Below, one piece after another: positions 1 to 7,613 of a DNA stretch of 37,947 bases; the first letter of the stretch is position 1, and each line of letters opens with the position of its first letter. Both the position numbers and the translations under genes were made by a program. The notes below the pieces were generated by a model. That model was not told the DNA's origin and searched no databases. It saw nothing but the letters and a program-made list of their open reading frames with translations. The stretch comes from an uncultured Verrucomicrobiales bacterium (GTDB lineage: Bacteria; Verrucomicrobiota; Verrucomicrobiae; Limisphaerales; CANJSG01), in NCBI GenBank assembly GCA_946480965.1, contig CAMLMI010000007.1:1-37947 (forward strand), in the 5' to 3' direction.

Positions 1-442
1 TCTCCGGCTTCCCGCACACGATGTCCTTGGCCACGGCCGGTGGCGGCGGGGTGCCGGAGAGAAACACGCGTCCGGTGATCCCATGTGCCGTCGGAGCCGC
101 GATGCCTTCGACCGTGGCTCCATCCGCGCTGACGGGCACGCCAGTGGGCGACGGTGAAGGGCTCACGGCCACGACGCCATCGGCGCCGTCGGGAGCACTG
201 GGTGCGACGACAACTTCGGAAGCGACGGGTGGGATGCCGGGACGATTTGTGGCCGGGGCGGACGGAGGTCGGGTGGCTTTCGGCGGAGAAGAAGCCGGGC
301 TGGAAGACGACGGCGTGGTTTCCGGGGCGTCTTTCGCGACGTCGGCAGTTTTCGGCGATCGGAACTGGAGCGCGACCAACGCCGCCAGCAGGAGGACGAT
401 CAGCACCAGCGTGACCTTGAGGAAGGGGGAGTCGGTTTTCAT
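1..442 (-). CDS. Membrane-anchored Pro/Ser/Ala-rich protein, 3' end outside window
   Basis: The frame opens at ATG 442 and runs off the left edge, so only the first 147 residues are visible. Residues 1-4 (MKTD) are followed by one hydrophobic helix at about 8-25 (LKVTLVLIVLLLAALVAL), which would anchor the protein in the inner membrane. A long low-complexity stretch rich in Pro, Ser, Ala and Thr follows (about 30-120), typical of a periplasmic tether. The visible end, GRVFLSGTPPPPAVAKDIVCG, resembles the start of carboxypeptidase-like or cupredoxin-associated beta domains (G-x-V-x-x-x-G-x-P-P then a Cys). That assignment is tentative because the domain is cut. The frame opposite it on the plus strand (21-455) is low-complexity and looks like a shadow. 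The neighbouring dioxygenase gene is on the same strand, 140 nt upstream. Confidence 0.6.
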   Translation of the reverse strand, partial: MKTDSPFLKVTLVLIVLLLAALVALQFRSPKTADVAKDAPETTPSSSSPASSPPKATRPPSAPATNRPGIPPVASEVVVAPSAPDGADGVVAVSPSPSPTGVPVSADGATVEGIAAPTAHGITGRVFLSGTPPPPAVAKDIVCGKPE

Positions 443-582
443 GAAAGAGCGGTAAGCACCTCGGGTTTTGGAAAGTTCCGACTCCGCTCCAAGGCTTCGT
501 CTTCGAGCGAAATCCTTCCGCCTGTGTCGTCAGTTCTGGCGACCAGCGACACGAGGATCGGAGGAGGCGATTCGCGGAACCT

Positions 583-1266
583 TTAAGCCTCGGGCGTGAA
601 GCCCAGGACCACGTCGAAGCGCGCGGCCAATTCCCCGGACTTCGAGCCTTTGATCGGGGTGAAGGGCACGATGACGGATTGGCGGGCTTTGGGATCGGCG
701 ATGCCGCGCAGGACACCGTCGGTGTCGTTCTGCGGTTCGCCCTGGATGTAGCACTGGGTGGTGAACTTCTCGCGGCCCTTGATCTTCACCGCCATGTGGA
801 TGTGCGGGGTGCGGCCGGGGTAGGGCACGGGCTTTATGGTGCGGAAGCCGTATTCGCCGGAGGAACCGGTGAGGAACCGGCCGAAACCCTGGAAGTTCGT
901 GTCGCGCTTCGCGCTGCGGCTGTCCTTGGTGTGGAGGTAGGCCCCGGTGTGGTCCACCTGCCAGATCTCGACGAGGGCGTTGCGGATGGGTTCGCCGCGC
1001 GCGTCGAGCACTCGGCCGCTGAGCCAGGTCACTTCGCCGACGGCGGCGGTGAGGCCGTCGTTCACGATCAGCAGGTCGTTGTCGGTGTCGAGCGGGAGCT
1101 TGTCGGGGTAAAAGGGGCCCTCGGTCTGCTTGGGCGTCTGGAGCAGCGCCTCGGCGAAGGCGCCGGGCGTGGTCAGCAGCGCGGAGCCGACCGCGAGGGT
1201 CTGGAGGAACGTCCGGCGAGCGACGACGGGGCCGGACCGGCGCAGGAGGAGCGGGGGCGTGTTCAT
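583..1266 (-). CDS. Tat-exported intradiol ring-cleavage dioxygenase-like protein
   Basis: 227 residues, related to the catechol/protocatechuate 3,4-dioxygenase fold, which opens aromatic diols between the two hydroxyls with non-haem Fe(III). A twin-arginine signal, RRTFLQ at 17-22, precedes a hydrophobic stretch ending in GAFA (35-38), so the protein should be exported folded. The four expected iron ligands are visible: Tyr110 in the WQVDHTGAY motif, Tyr149 in PVPYPGR, and His155 and His157 in PHIH. The N-terminal EGPFYPD motif is also typical. I chose ATG 1266 because it starts just before the signal peptide; the open frame continues upstream opposite cheA but has no domain content. The substrate is not predictable; exported members in related phyla are usually uncharacterised. 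No aromatic-degradation genes lie nearby. Confidence 0.88.
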   Translation of the reverse strand: MNTPPLLLRRSGPVVARRTFLQTLAVGSALLTTPGAFAEALLQTPKQTEGPFYPDKLPLDTDNDLLIVNDGLTAAVGEVTWLSGRVLDARGEPIRNALVEIWQVDHTGAYLHTKDSRSAKRDTNFQGFGRFLTGSSGEYGFRTIKPVPYPGRTPHIHMAVKIKGREKFTTQCYIQGEPQNDTDGVLRGIADPKARQSVIVPFTPIKGSKSGELAARFDVVLGFTPEA

Positions 1267-1414
1267 GGGATGGGCGGGGTTGGGGACGGGGTAAGCGTTA
1301 CTCCGATTTCCGGCCGGGGTCCATGCCGCAGTTTCGCGGGCAGGGGAAGGAAGTCGTCCTAAAGTTTCGCCCCGGGGTCGCCGATGTCCACAAAGAGATT
1401 TCAAGCACGCGCCT

Positions 1415-3646
1415 ATGCCACATTTCACGCCAGAGAAGCTCACGAAGCTGACCGAACTGACCAGCAGCATCGGGTTGGAGCTGGTGTTCGCCGAGGCCGG
1501 CAAAGACGCCGGTCTCCTGCCCGCGAACAATCTGCTTACCCAGATCGAGGAGCTGGCGGGGGATTCCAACCACGAGGAGGTGGAGCACGCGATCGAGTTC
1601 GGGCGGGCGTGGATCGACCACGTCTTCAACCAGAACGGCCTGTTCGACGCCGCTTCGATCAAAAGCCTGAACTCCTGCATCCAGTGGCTGCAGCGCGCCT
1701 GGGACGAGCTGCGCCGCAACCAGCCCGTGCCCGAGCCCCCTTCCGATTGGTCCAAGCCGGAGTCGGCGGGCGGCGGGGAAGAAGCCCACGCGACGGGGGA
1801 CGGCGGTGGGGCCTCGGAACCCGAGGAGCCCCTGTTGATGAACGTGGAGGCGGACGGCGACCTGATCCGCGAGTTCACCAACGAGTCCCACGAGCACCTG
1901 CAGAACATCGAGCTCGGCGTCCTGACCCTGGAGGAAAACCCGGGCGACATGGACACGCTCAACTCCATTTTCCGAGCGTTCCACACTTTCAAGGGCGGCT
2001 CCGGATTCCTGAATCTGAAGCCGATCAACCGCTTGGCCCACGAGCTGGAATCGCTCCTCGATCTGGCCCGCCAGAGCAAGCTCACGATCAGCTCCGAGGT
2101 CATCAACATCATCCTCACCGGCGGCGACACGCTGAAGCAGTTCGTCACCGAGGTGGAGCTGCGCCTCTCGGGCCAGGGCTCCGAGGCGAACATCATCCCG
2201 ATCCAACCCCTCATCCGCCGCATCCACCGCGCGATGGGCGCGACCAACGAGCCGGCCGCTGAAGAACCGGCTCCGCAGGCGAGCGTCCCTCCACCAGCAC
2301 CAGTGGTTGCGACTCCGGCACCCGTGGCGCCGGTGGAACCGTCCAAGATCGTTCCGCTGCCCGCCCCCGTGGCGGTCACAGCGGCTCCGTTGGTCGAGGA
2401 GGCGTCCAAGCCTGCTGCTTCGGCTCAGGCCCAAACCGCTGTCGGCGAAGGCCAGAAGCACAGCGGTGCGACCTCGGTCAAAGTGGACACCCTGAAGCTC
2501 GATGGTCTGGTGGATCTCGTCGGCGAAATGGTCATTGCCCAGTCGCTCGTCGCGCAGCATCCCGACGTGAAGCTGATCCAGAACCAGCAGTTCACCCGGA
2601 ACCTTTCCCAGCTCTGCCGCATCACCAAGGATCTCCAGAAGACCGCGATGTCGCTGCGCATGGTGCCCATTCGCGGCACTTTCCAGAAGATGCAGCGCCT
2701 CGTCCGCGACGTGGCGGTGAAGTCCGGCAAGCAGGTCGAGCTCGTGACCGTCGGCGAGGAGATCGAACTCGACCGCACGATCACCGAGGAGATCAACGAT
2801 CCGCTCGTCCACATGATCCGCAACTCCGTGGACCACGGCATCGAGAAGCCCGAGGCCCGCGTGGCCAAGGGCAAGAACCCTGTCGGCAAGGTCACGCTCA
2901 GCGCCTTCCACCAGGGCGGCAACATCGTCATCCAGATCAAGGATGACGGCGGCGGCCTGAACAAGGAGCGCATCCTCGCCAAGGCCGTCCAGCAGGGCAT
3001 CATCGAGCCCGGCGCGCCGATGGCCGAAAAGGACATCTTCGCCCTGATCTTCGCCCCCGGTTTCTCCACCGCCGAAAAGGTCACTGACCTCTCGGGGCGC
3101 GGCGTCGGCATGGACGTCGTCCGGAAGAACATCGAGAAGCTGCGCGGGAAGATCGAGATCGAGTCCGTGCCCGACCAGGGATCGACCTTCACCATCTATC
3201 TCCCGCTCACGCTGGCGATCATCGACGGCATGATCATCGCCGTCGGCCACCACCGCTACATCATCCCCACGCTGTCGGTCCGCGAATCGTTCCGCCCGAC
3301 GAAGGAGATGATCTCCACCGTCCACGGACGCGGCGAGATGGTGAACGTGCGCGGCCGCATCAATCCGTTGGTCCGGTTGCACGAAGTCTTCGGATTGACC
3401 GAGGCGAAGACCGACCCGTCCGAGGCGATCATCATCGTGGTCGAGTCCGGGTCCGACACCCGCTGCCTGATGGTCGATGACCTTCTCGGCAAGCAGGAAG
3501 TCGTGATCAAGAGCCTCGGCGACACCTTCAAGACCAACAAAGCCCTCGCCGGCGCCGCCATTCTCGGCGACGGGCGCGTGGGCCTGATCCTCGATGTGGA
3601 CTCGCTTGTCCGCCTGAAACCCGAACGTCTCCAGAAAGCCGCCTAA
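1415..3646 (+). CDS. cheA: Chemotaxis histidine kinase CheA
   Basis: 743 residues. CheA autophosphorylates on a histidine in response to receptor state and passes phosphate to CheY/CheB-type regulators. Domain order: an unassigned helical N-terminal region (about 1-105), a short linker, an HPt domain (about 145-250) with phospho-acceptor His190 in FRAFHTFKGGSGF, an Ala/Pro/Val-rich linker (about 275-345), the dimerisation helices (starting at SVKVDTLKLDGLVDLVGEM), the kinase domain with N box (HMIRNSVDHGIE), G1 (DDGGGLN) and G2 (GRGVGMDVV), and a C-terminal CheW-like domain. A standard CheA begins with the HPt, so the first 140 residues are extra. No clear P2 CheY-binding domain is seen between HPt and dimerisation. 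cheW follows after 19 nt and must be co-transcribed. Receptors, CheY, CheR and CheB are not in the window, so whether this controls motility or another output is unknown. Confidence 0.96.
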   Translation: MPHFTPEKLTKLTELTSSIGLELVFAEAGKDAGLLPANNLLTQIEELAGDSNHEEVEHAIEFGRAWIDHVFNQNGLFDAASIKSLNSCIQWLQRAWDELRRNQPVPEPPSDWSKPESAGGGEEAHATGDGGGASEPEEPLLMNVEADGDLIREFTNESHEHLQNIELGVLTLEENPGDMDTLNSIFRAFHTFKGGSGFLNLKPINRLAHELESLLDLARQSKLTISSEVINIILTGGDTLKQFVTEVELRLSGQGSEANIIPIQPLIRRIHRAMGATNEPAAEEPAPQASVPPPAPVVATPAPVAPVEPSKIVPLPAPVAVTAAPLVEEASKPAASAQAQTAVGEGQKHSGATSVKVDTLKLDGLVDLVGEMVIAQSLVAQHPDVKLIQNQQFTRNLSQLCRITKDLQKTAMSLRMVPIRGTFQKMQRLVRDVAVKSGKQVELVTVGEEIELDRTITEEINDPLVHMIRNSVDHGIEKPEARVAKGKNPVGKVTLSAFHQGGNIVIQIKDDGGGLNKERILAKAVQQGIIEPGAPMAEKDIFALIFAPGFSTAEKVTDLSGRGVGMDVVRKNIEKLRGKIEIESVPDQGSTFTIYLPLTLAIIDGMIIAVGHHRYIIPTLSVRESFRPTKEMISTVHGRGEMVNVRGRINPLVRLHEVFGLTEAKTDPSEAIIIVVESGSDTRCLMVDDLLGKQEVVIKSLGDTFKTNKALAGAAILGDGRVGLILDVDSLVRLKPERLQKAA

Positions 3647-3665
3647 CCCAGTTTTTGCCCGCCAT

Positions 3666-4172
3666 ATGAGCACCGCCACCCTCGATTCCAAGTCGGCTGC
3701 GCAGCACGCGACCGCCAAGTTCCTCACCTTCGTCCTCGGCGACGAATCCTACGGCATCCCCGTGCTGAAGATCCGTGAGATCATCCGCATGACGGACATC
3801 ACCGCAGTGCCCCGGATGCCCGAATACATCAAGGGCGTGATCAACCTGCGCGGCAAGGTCATCCCCATCGTCGATCTCCGCATGAAGTTCGGCCTCGCCA
3901 ACGTGGCGGCCACCGAGCGCACCTGCATCGTCGTCGTCCAGGTCACTTTGGCCAACGGCAACAGCCCGCAGATGGGCCTGATCGTGGACGCCGTCGAGGA
4001 AGTGCTGAACATCAATGGCAGCGACATCGAGGAGACCCCGGACTTCGGCGGCAAGGTGGACACCGAATACATGATCGGCATGGCGAAGGTCCGCGGCGCG
4101 GTGAAGACGCTGCTCGACATCGACAAGATCGTTTCGGCTGAGTCCCTCGTGCGCGTCGCTTCGGCGAACTAG
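3666..4172 (+). CDS. cheW: Chemotaxis adaptor protein CheW
   Basis: 168 residues, the usual CheW size. CheW is a cytoplasmic double beta-barrel adaptor that couples CheA to chemoreceptors in the signalling array. After a short N-terminal lead (about 20 residues), the CheW domain begins at KFLTFVLGDESYGIPVLKI. It carries the typical IIRMTDITAVPRMPEYIKG segment and the NLRGKVIPIVDLR motif (about 60-72). The C-terminal half keeps the GLIVDAVEEVLNI strand and ends with a LLDIDKIV segment. ATG 3666 lies 19 nt after the cheA stop, so the two form one operon. The next gene in the same direction (apbE) is about 280 nt away behind two hairpins, so the chemosensory operon appears to end here. Confidence 0.96.
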   Translation: MSTATLDSKSAAQHATAKFLTFVLGDESYGIPVLKIREIIRMTDITAVPRMPEYIKGVINLRGKVIPIVDLRMKFGLANVAATERTCIVVVQVTLANGNSPQMGLIVDAVEEVLNINGSDIEETPDFGGKVDTEYMIGMAKVRGAVKTLLDIDKIVSAESLVRVASAN

Positions 4173-4187
4173 GAGTCGCCGGGCAAC

Positions 4188-4245
4188 GGGGTTGTTCGAC
4201 CCGGAGCAAAGCGGTGGCCGTGCGCCCAAACGGTGGTCGAACCCC
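4188..4245 (+). terminator. Imperfect stem-loop downstream of cheW
   Basis: Bases 4188-4193 (GGGGTT) pair with 4240-4245 (AACCCC), and 4197-4201 (CGACC) pair with 4235-4239 (GGTCG), leaving a 3-nt bulge and a large loop. It starts 16 nt after the cheW stop. No T-tract follows, so if it ends the cheAW transcript it is not a classical intrinsic terminator. It could also only protect the 3' end. Confidence 0.35.
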
Positions 4246-4248
4246 TAC

Positions 4249-4431
4249 ATGGAAAAGCAACGCAGCAGATCGCGCCGGAAAAAGCCTCCCGTCCGGGAGG
4301 CTTCCCTCGGTTTGGTGTGGGAAAACCTCAAGTTCTCGCTGCGCGCGCTGCTCAAGCGTCGCGGTTCGAGGAAAGCCCCGCGCGAAACCGATGCCCCCGT
4401 CGCGGCCCCGTCCAAGGATTCCCCCGGCTGA
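4249..4431 (+). CDS. Doubtful small ORF between cheW and apbE
   Basis: A 60-residue frame starting MEKQRSRSRRKKPP and ending in a Pro/Ala/Ser tail. It is strongly basic at the N-terminus and resembles no family I recognise. No Shine-Dalgarno sequence or -10-like box precedes ATG 4249. The perfect hairpin at 4282-4303 lies inside the frame, which argues against coding. It is listed only because this is otherwise a 280-nt gap. Confidence 0.18.
   Translation: MEKQRSRSRRKKPPVREASLGLVWENLKFSLRALLKRRGSRKAPRETDAPVAAPSKDSPG
4282..4303 (-). terminator. Perfect 9-bp hairpin with T-tract on the minus strand
   Basis: AAGCCTCCC (4282-4290), loop GTCC, GGGAGGCTT (4295-4303). Five As precede it on the plus strand (about 4279-4283), so read on the minus strand it is hairpin plus U-tract, the classical intrinsic-terminator shape. 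On the plus strand the tail is CCCTCGG, a poor U-tract. No minus-strand gene ends here. It therefore either works weakly on cheAW transcripts or stops antisense transcription coming out of apbE. Confidence 0.5.
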
Positions 4432-4454
4432 CCTCGTCGGCTAGGGTCGCGGCG

Positions 4455-5540
4455 ATGATTCGCCGCTTGGTCCCACATTTTTTCCGGCCGATGCCCCGGA
4501 GCTGGCTCTTTGCGGCCGTCGTTCTTGGTGTGCTGTCCCTTGGCTTCGCCGGCTGCAGCGGGCGATCTTCGCGGCTGCAGCGCTTCGAGTATTCCAAGCC
4601 CCAGATGGGCGGCCCGTTCCGGATCGTGCTTTACGCCGACTCCTCCGCGCGGGCGGATAGGGCGGCAGAGGAGGCGTTCGCCCGCGTCGAGGCGCTCAAC
4701 GCCATGCTGAGCGACTACGAATACGACAGCGAACTGAGCGCGCTTTCCCGCACCGGAGGTTCCGGCTCCAACGTGCCGGTCAGCGCCGAACTGTGGTTCG
4801 TCCTGGAACAGGCCCAGAGGCTGGCCGAAAAAACCCGGGGAGCCTTCGATGTCACTGTCGGGCCATTCACCGGGCTCTGGCGCAAGGCGCGGCGCGAGCA
4901 CAAGTTGCCTTCGCCGGAAAGGCTCGCCGAAATCCGCGAATCCGTCGGCCATTCTTGGCTGCGGCTCAATCCGCGTGCCAAGACCGTGCGGCTGGAACGG
5001 TCCGCCATGCGCTTGGATCTCGGAGGAATCGCAAAGGGTTACGCCGCCGATGAGGCGCTCGCAGTCCTGCGCCGACATGGAATCGCGCGTGCGCTGGTCG
5101 CGGCCGCCGGCGACATCGCTCTTGGCGAGCCGCCCCCGGACCGATTCGGCTGGAGCGTGGCCGTGGCGGCCATCGATGCGCCGGATGCTCCGCCGACGAT
5201 CCATCTGTCGCTCAAACGCTGCGGCGTTTCCACCAGCGGCGATCTCTTCCAGGCCGTCGAGATCGACGGCGTGCGCTATTCCCACATCGTAGATCCGCGA
5301 ACCGGATTGGGGTTGACCAACCAAAGCCTGGTCACGGTGATCGCACGCAACGCCACTGCTGCGGACTCGCTGGCCACGGCGATCAGCGTCCTTGGGCCGG
5401 ATCAGGGGATGGACTTCGCGGAGAGCGAGAACGGTGTCTTCTGCGATGTCTTATGGCGAAGTGACGGTTCGACGATGCGGATGGCGACGAAGAACTTCTC
5501 CCGCCTGTCCCGAGTTGCGGAAACACCGGGAAACCGATGA
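4455..5540 (+). CDS. apbE: FAD:protein FMN transferase, lipoprotein (ApbE family)
   Basis: 361 residues. ApbE proteins attach FMN covalently to Thr/Ser of target proteins (for example Na+-translocating NADH dehydrogenase or RNF subunits) outside the inner membrane, using FAD. A hydrophobic signal (about 17-31) ends in FAGC, giving a likely lipidated Cys34. Family motifs are present: YDSELSALS (about 90-98), the GAFDVTVGP segment (about 129-137), DLGGIAKGYAAD (188-199), SHIVDPRTG (276-284), and the Mg-binding segment with Asp304 and Thr308. ATG 4455 is preceded by TAGGGT ending 7 nt upstream and has no Shine-Dalgarno sequence. ATG 4491 is an in-frame alternative that still keeps the signal peptide. 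The flavinylation target is not in the window. Confidence 0.93.
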   Translation: MIRRLVPHFFRPMPRSWLFAAVVLGVLSLGFAGCSGRSSRLQRFEYSKPQMGGPFRIVLYADSSARADRAAEEAFARVEALNAMLSDYEYDSELSALSRTGGSGSNVPVSAELWFVLEQAQRLAEKTRGAFDVTVGPFTGLWRKARREHKLPSPERLAEIRESVGHSWLRLNPRAKTVRLERSAMRLDLGGIAKGYAADEALAVLRRHGIARALVAAAGDIALGEPPPDRFGWSVAVAAIDAPDAPPTIHLSLKRCGVSTSGDLFQAVEIDGVRYSHIVDPRTGLGLTNQSLVTVIARNATAADSLATAISVLGPDQGMDFAESENGVFCDVLWRSDGSTMRMATKNFSRLSRVAETPGNR

Positions 5541-5577
5541 TTGCTGGGCGTGGATCGTTCGATAAAAGCGTTGCGAA

Positions 5578-5596
5578 AGTCTCCAACGAGGAGACT
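5578..5596 (+). terminator. 7-bp hairpin downstream of apbE
   Basis: AGTCTCC (5578-5584), loop AACGA, GGAGACT (5590-5596), 37 nt after the apbE stop. The stem is perfect but no T-run follows, so it may be a weak or Rho-assisted end. Confidence 0.35.
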
Positions 5597-5628
5597 GCCA
5601 AGAGTCGTGAAATTTTCGCACCGAAACG

Positions 5629-5658
5629 TTGACAGGATGAGGCCTGCTTGGGCATTTT
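5629..5658 (+). promoter_or_regulatory. Sigma-70-type promoter for tRNA-Lys
   Basis: A perfect -35 box TTGACA (5629-5634) is followed after 18 nt by CATTTT (5653-5658). The predicted start lies about 8 nt before the mature tRNA at 5673. The -10 is imperfect. Confidence 0.55.
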
Positions 5659-5672
5659 CTCCGCCCTTGGTT

Positions 5673-5747
5673 GCCTCGATAGCTCAATGGCAGAGCAGTT
5701 GACTCTTAATCAATTGGTTGAAGGTTCAAGTCCTTCTCGGGGCACCA
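5673..5747 (+). tRNA. tRNA-Lys (anticodon CTT)
   Basis: 75 nt including an encoded CCA (5745-5747). The acceptor stem GCCTCGA (5673-5679) pairs with TCGGGGC (5737-5743) with one G-T pair. The D stem is GCTC/GAGC. The anticodon stem GTTGA/TCAAT encloses the loop CTCTTAA, giving anticodon CTT, which reads AAG. The T arm GAAGG-TTCAAGT-CCTTC has the standard TTCRA loop. The gene stands alone, with its own promoter upstream. Confidence 0.95.
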
Positions 5748-5913
5748 AACTCCCTTCTACTCTCCCATTCTTCTGATTGTTTCCCCGGCTACCCCGCCTT
5801 GATTTCCAAAGGCTGTTTTCTTGGATGCGGAAGGTCCGAAAGCTGGAAAGCCGACTAAAAGGCGGCTCTTCCGCCGGAAGGACCCGAATGGCTTTTTTAA
5901 GATTTCGGACAAC

Positions 5914-5941
5914 AAAAAAACCCGCCGGATTCCGGCGGGTT
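5914..5941 (-). terminator. Intrinsic terminator of rplM-rpsI
   Basis: A perfect 10-bp stem: AACCCGCCGG (5919-5928), 3-nt loop, CCGGCGGGTT (5932-5941). The plus-strand A-tract 5914-5920 becomes a T-tract on the minus strand. It sits 27 nt after the rpsI stop. Confidence 0.93.
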
Positions 5942-5967
5942 CTTGAACAAATGGCGGACAGCACAGA

Positions 5968-6375
5968 TCAGCGCTTGCTGAACTGGAAGCGCTTGCGAGC
6001 GCCGGGTTGGCCGTATTTCTTGCGCTCCTTCATGCGGGAATCGCGGGTCAGTAGACCATTGGTCTTGAGCGAAGGGCGCAGATTGATGTCGGCGACGAGC
6101 AGCGCGCGGGCGATTCCGTGGCGCACGGCTCCGGCTTGGCCCATGGGACCACCACCGGTGACATTGACGCGGACATCGAAGCGGCCGGCCGTTTCAGTGA
6201 CCTGAAAGGGCAGACTCGCTACTTGGCGCAGAGCCTCGGTCGGGAAATACACGTCGAAGGCCCGACCATTGACGGTGATTTTACCGGAACCGGGTGCGAT
6301 CCGGACGCGAGCGACGGAGGACTTGCGCCGTCCGGTGCCGAGAAATTCCTGTGTCTTGGGATCCTGCTTGATCAT
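5968..6375 (-). CDS. rpsI: 30S ribosomal protein S9
   Basis: 135 residues, the usual S9 length. It binds the 3' major domain of 16S rRNA in the small-subunit head, and its C-terminal tail reaches the P-site tRNA. Family features include [14 protein letters not shown] near the N-terminus, the [19 protein letters not shown] core (about 74-92), and the Arg/Lys-rich C-terminus [17 protein letters not shown], which ends in the conserved SKR. It lies 6 nt downstream of rplM, the nearly universal L13-S9 operon, and is followed by a strong intrinsic terminator. Confidence 0.98.
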   Translation of the reverse strand: MIKQDPKTQEFLGTGRRKSSVARVRIAPGSGKITVNGRAFDVYFPTEALRQVASLPFQVTETAGRFDVRVNVTGGGPMGQAGAVRHGIARALLVADINLRPSLKTNGLLTRDSRMKERKKYGQPGARKRFQFSKR

Positions 6376-6381
6376 ACGAGA

Positions 6382-6819
6382 TTAGTTGGCCGGAGCGAGA
6401 ACGACCGGCTTCTGGGCTGCGTGGGGATGGGTGGGACCGGCGTAGACCTTCAGCTTGGTGATGAGGGCGCGGCCAAGGCGGTTTTTCGGGATCATGCCCT
6501 TGACAGCGTGCTGGATCAGGCGCTCGGGGTGCTTTTCCCGGACCTCGGTCACGGAGCGGTAGTGTTCGCCACCTTTCCAGCCGGAGTAGCTCATGTATTC
6601 CTTCTGCTTCTCCTTCTTGCCGGTCAGCACGACCTTTTCGGCGTTGATCACCACGACGAAGTCGCCGGTGTCCATGTGGGGAGTGTAGATGGGCTTGTTC
6701 TTGCCGCGCAATACGTCGGCAACCTGCGCGGCGAGGCGACCGAGCACGGCGCCATCCGCATCAATCACATGCCAGCGGTGCAGGCTGTCGTCATTTGCTT
6801 TGGGCAGATATGTCTTCAT
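6382..6819 (-). CDS. rplM: 50S ribosomal protein L13
   Basis: 145 residues from ATG 6819 (MKTYLPKANDD). L13 is an early-assembly large-subunit protein binding 23S rRNA near its 5' end. Motifs seen are WHVIDADGAVLGRLAAQVA, the GDFVVVINAEKVVLTGKK segment and the GMIPKNRLGRALITKLKVY segment, all diagnostic. An in-frame start further upstream (6891) would add 24 residues with no L13 content. ATG 6819 has a purine-rich GGAAAGG about 6 nt before it, one of the few clear ribosome-binding sites in the window. rpsI follows after 6 nt. The 201-nt gap to the divergent rpsP must hold promoters for both directions. Confidence 0.97.
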   Translation of the reverse strand: MKTYLPKANDDSLHRWHVIDADGAVLGRLAAQVADVLRGKNKPIYTPHMDTGDFVVVINAEKVVLTGKKEKQKEYMSYSGWKGGEHYRSVTEVREKHPERLIQHAVKGMIPKNRLGRALITKLKVYAGPTHPHAAQKPVVLAPAN

Positions 6820-7020
6820 CAAAAACCTTTCCGTCAAAGGAGCGGTGAGTGTAGCGAACGAAGGGTTCGGGTCAATAGACAACATCGACAATTTTCAAAA
6901 TCAGGTCTTGCCTTGATTTACACCGATGCCTAAGTTCGCGCCTCTTTTGGAACCGGCTCGGCCGGCCCCGCTGGCAAAGCTAGACAAGGCTTCGGGGAAA
7001 AAGACAGAACGCTTTTACTT

Positions 7021-7287
7021 ATGGCAGTCAAAATTCGTCTCAAGCGCGTCGGCGCTAAGAACAACCCGGTGTTCCGCATCGTGGTGGCGGACGGTCGCAG
7101 CCCCCGGGACGGCAAGTTCATCGAGGAACTCGGCACCTACAACCCGATCAAGAAGGACGACAACTTCGTCATCGACTTGGATCGCGCCCAGTATTGGGTG
7201 AAGAACGGTGCCCAGCCGAGCGACACCGTCGCCAGCTTCATCAAGAAGGCGACCAAGGCCGCTGCGGTTGCTCCTGCGACCAATTGA
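7021..7287 (+). CDS. rpsP: 30S ribosomal protein S16
   Basis: 88 residues, a standard S16. It begins [24 protein letters not shown], contains the IEELGTYNP motif (about 36-44), and ends in an Ala-rich tail. S16 stabilises the 16S 5' domain during assembly. It heads the run rpsP-khpA-trmD-rplS, in which gaps are short (8 nt to khpA, then 21 nt) and trmD and rplS overlap. Confidence 0.98.
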   Translation: MAVKIRLKRVGAKNNPVFRIVVADGRSPRDGKFIEELGTYNPIKKDDNFVIDLDRAQYWVKNGAQPSDTVASFIKKATKAAAVAPATN

Positions 7288-7295
7288 CCGAGACC

Positions 7296-7592
7296 ATGCA
7301 GGCCTTTCTGGAATATGTGGTCAAGGGGCTGGTCCCGGACCCGGATTCCGTGGCCGTGACCGCAGCGGAACGCGACGGGGCGACGGTGTATGAGATCCGT
7401 CTGTCTCAGGCCGACATGGGCAAAATCATCGGAAGAGAAGGCCAGACCATCAATGTGATCCGGTCGCTTCTGCAGGCCGGAGCCGTTCGGAAGGGGCTTC
7501 GTTGCTCGGTGGAGGTTCTCGACGAGCATGGTCAAGGCCGTCCCGAGCGTCCGGCCCGTTTACCGAGGCGGGATCGGGAGCGCCGCCGCTGA
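7296..7592 (+). CDS. khpA: KH-domain RNA-binding protein KhpA (YlqC family)
   Basis: 98 residues. It is a single KH domain with the GXXG loop GKIIGREG at about 42-49, followed by a helix (TINVIRSLL) and a basic, disordered C-terminal tail of about 20 residues (RPERPARLPRRDRERRR). KhpA proteins bind RNA in the cytoplasm and are linked to small-RNA function and cell division in Gram-positives. The gene sits in its classical place between rpsP and trmD. In many bacteria rimM, needed for 16S maturation, follows khpA; here trmD comes next and no rimM is seen. ATG 7296 is 8 nt after the rpsP stop. Confidence 0.92.
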   Translation: MQAFLEYVVKGLVPDPDSVAVTAAERDGATVYEIRLSQADMGKIIGREGQTINVIRSLLQAGAVRKGLRCSVEVLDEHGQGRPERPARLPRRDRERRR

Positions 7593-7613
7593 GAGGACGG
7601 CTGCGGACGCGGC

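Noticed and set aside
1267..2409. Upstream extension of the dioxygenase frame
   Set aside because: No domain content and antisense to cheA; the Tat signal fixes the start at 1266.
1298..3727. A long minus-strand frame opposite cheA
   Set aside because: Repetitive Asp/Leu/His/Gly composition, typical of the complementary strand of a GC-rich gene; cheA is certain.
5748..5913. Gene between tRNA-Lys and the rpsI terminator
   Set aside because: Short frames on both strands, none with recognisable content; I see only intergenic DNA.
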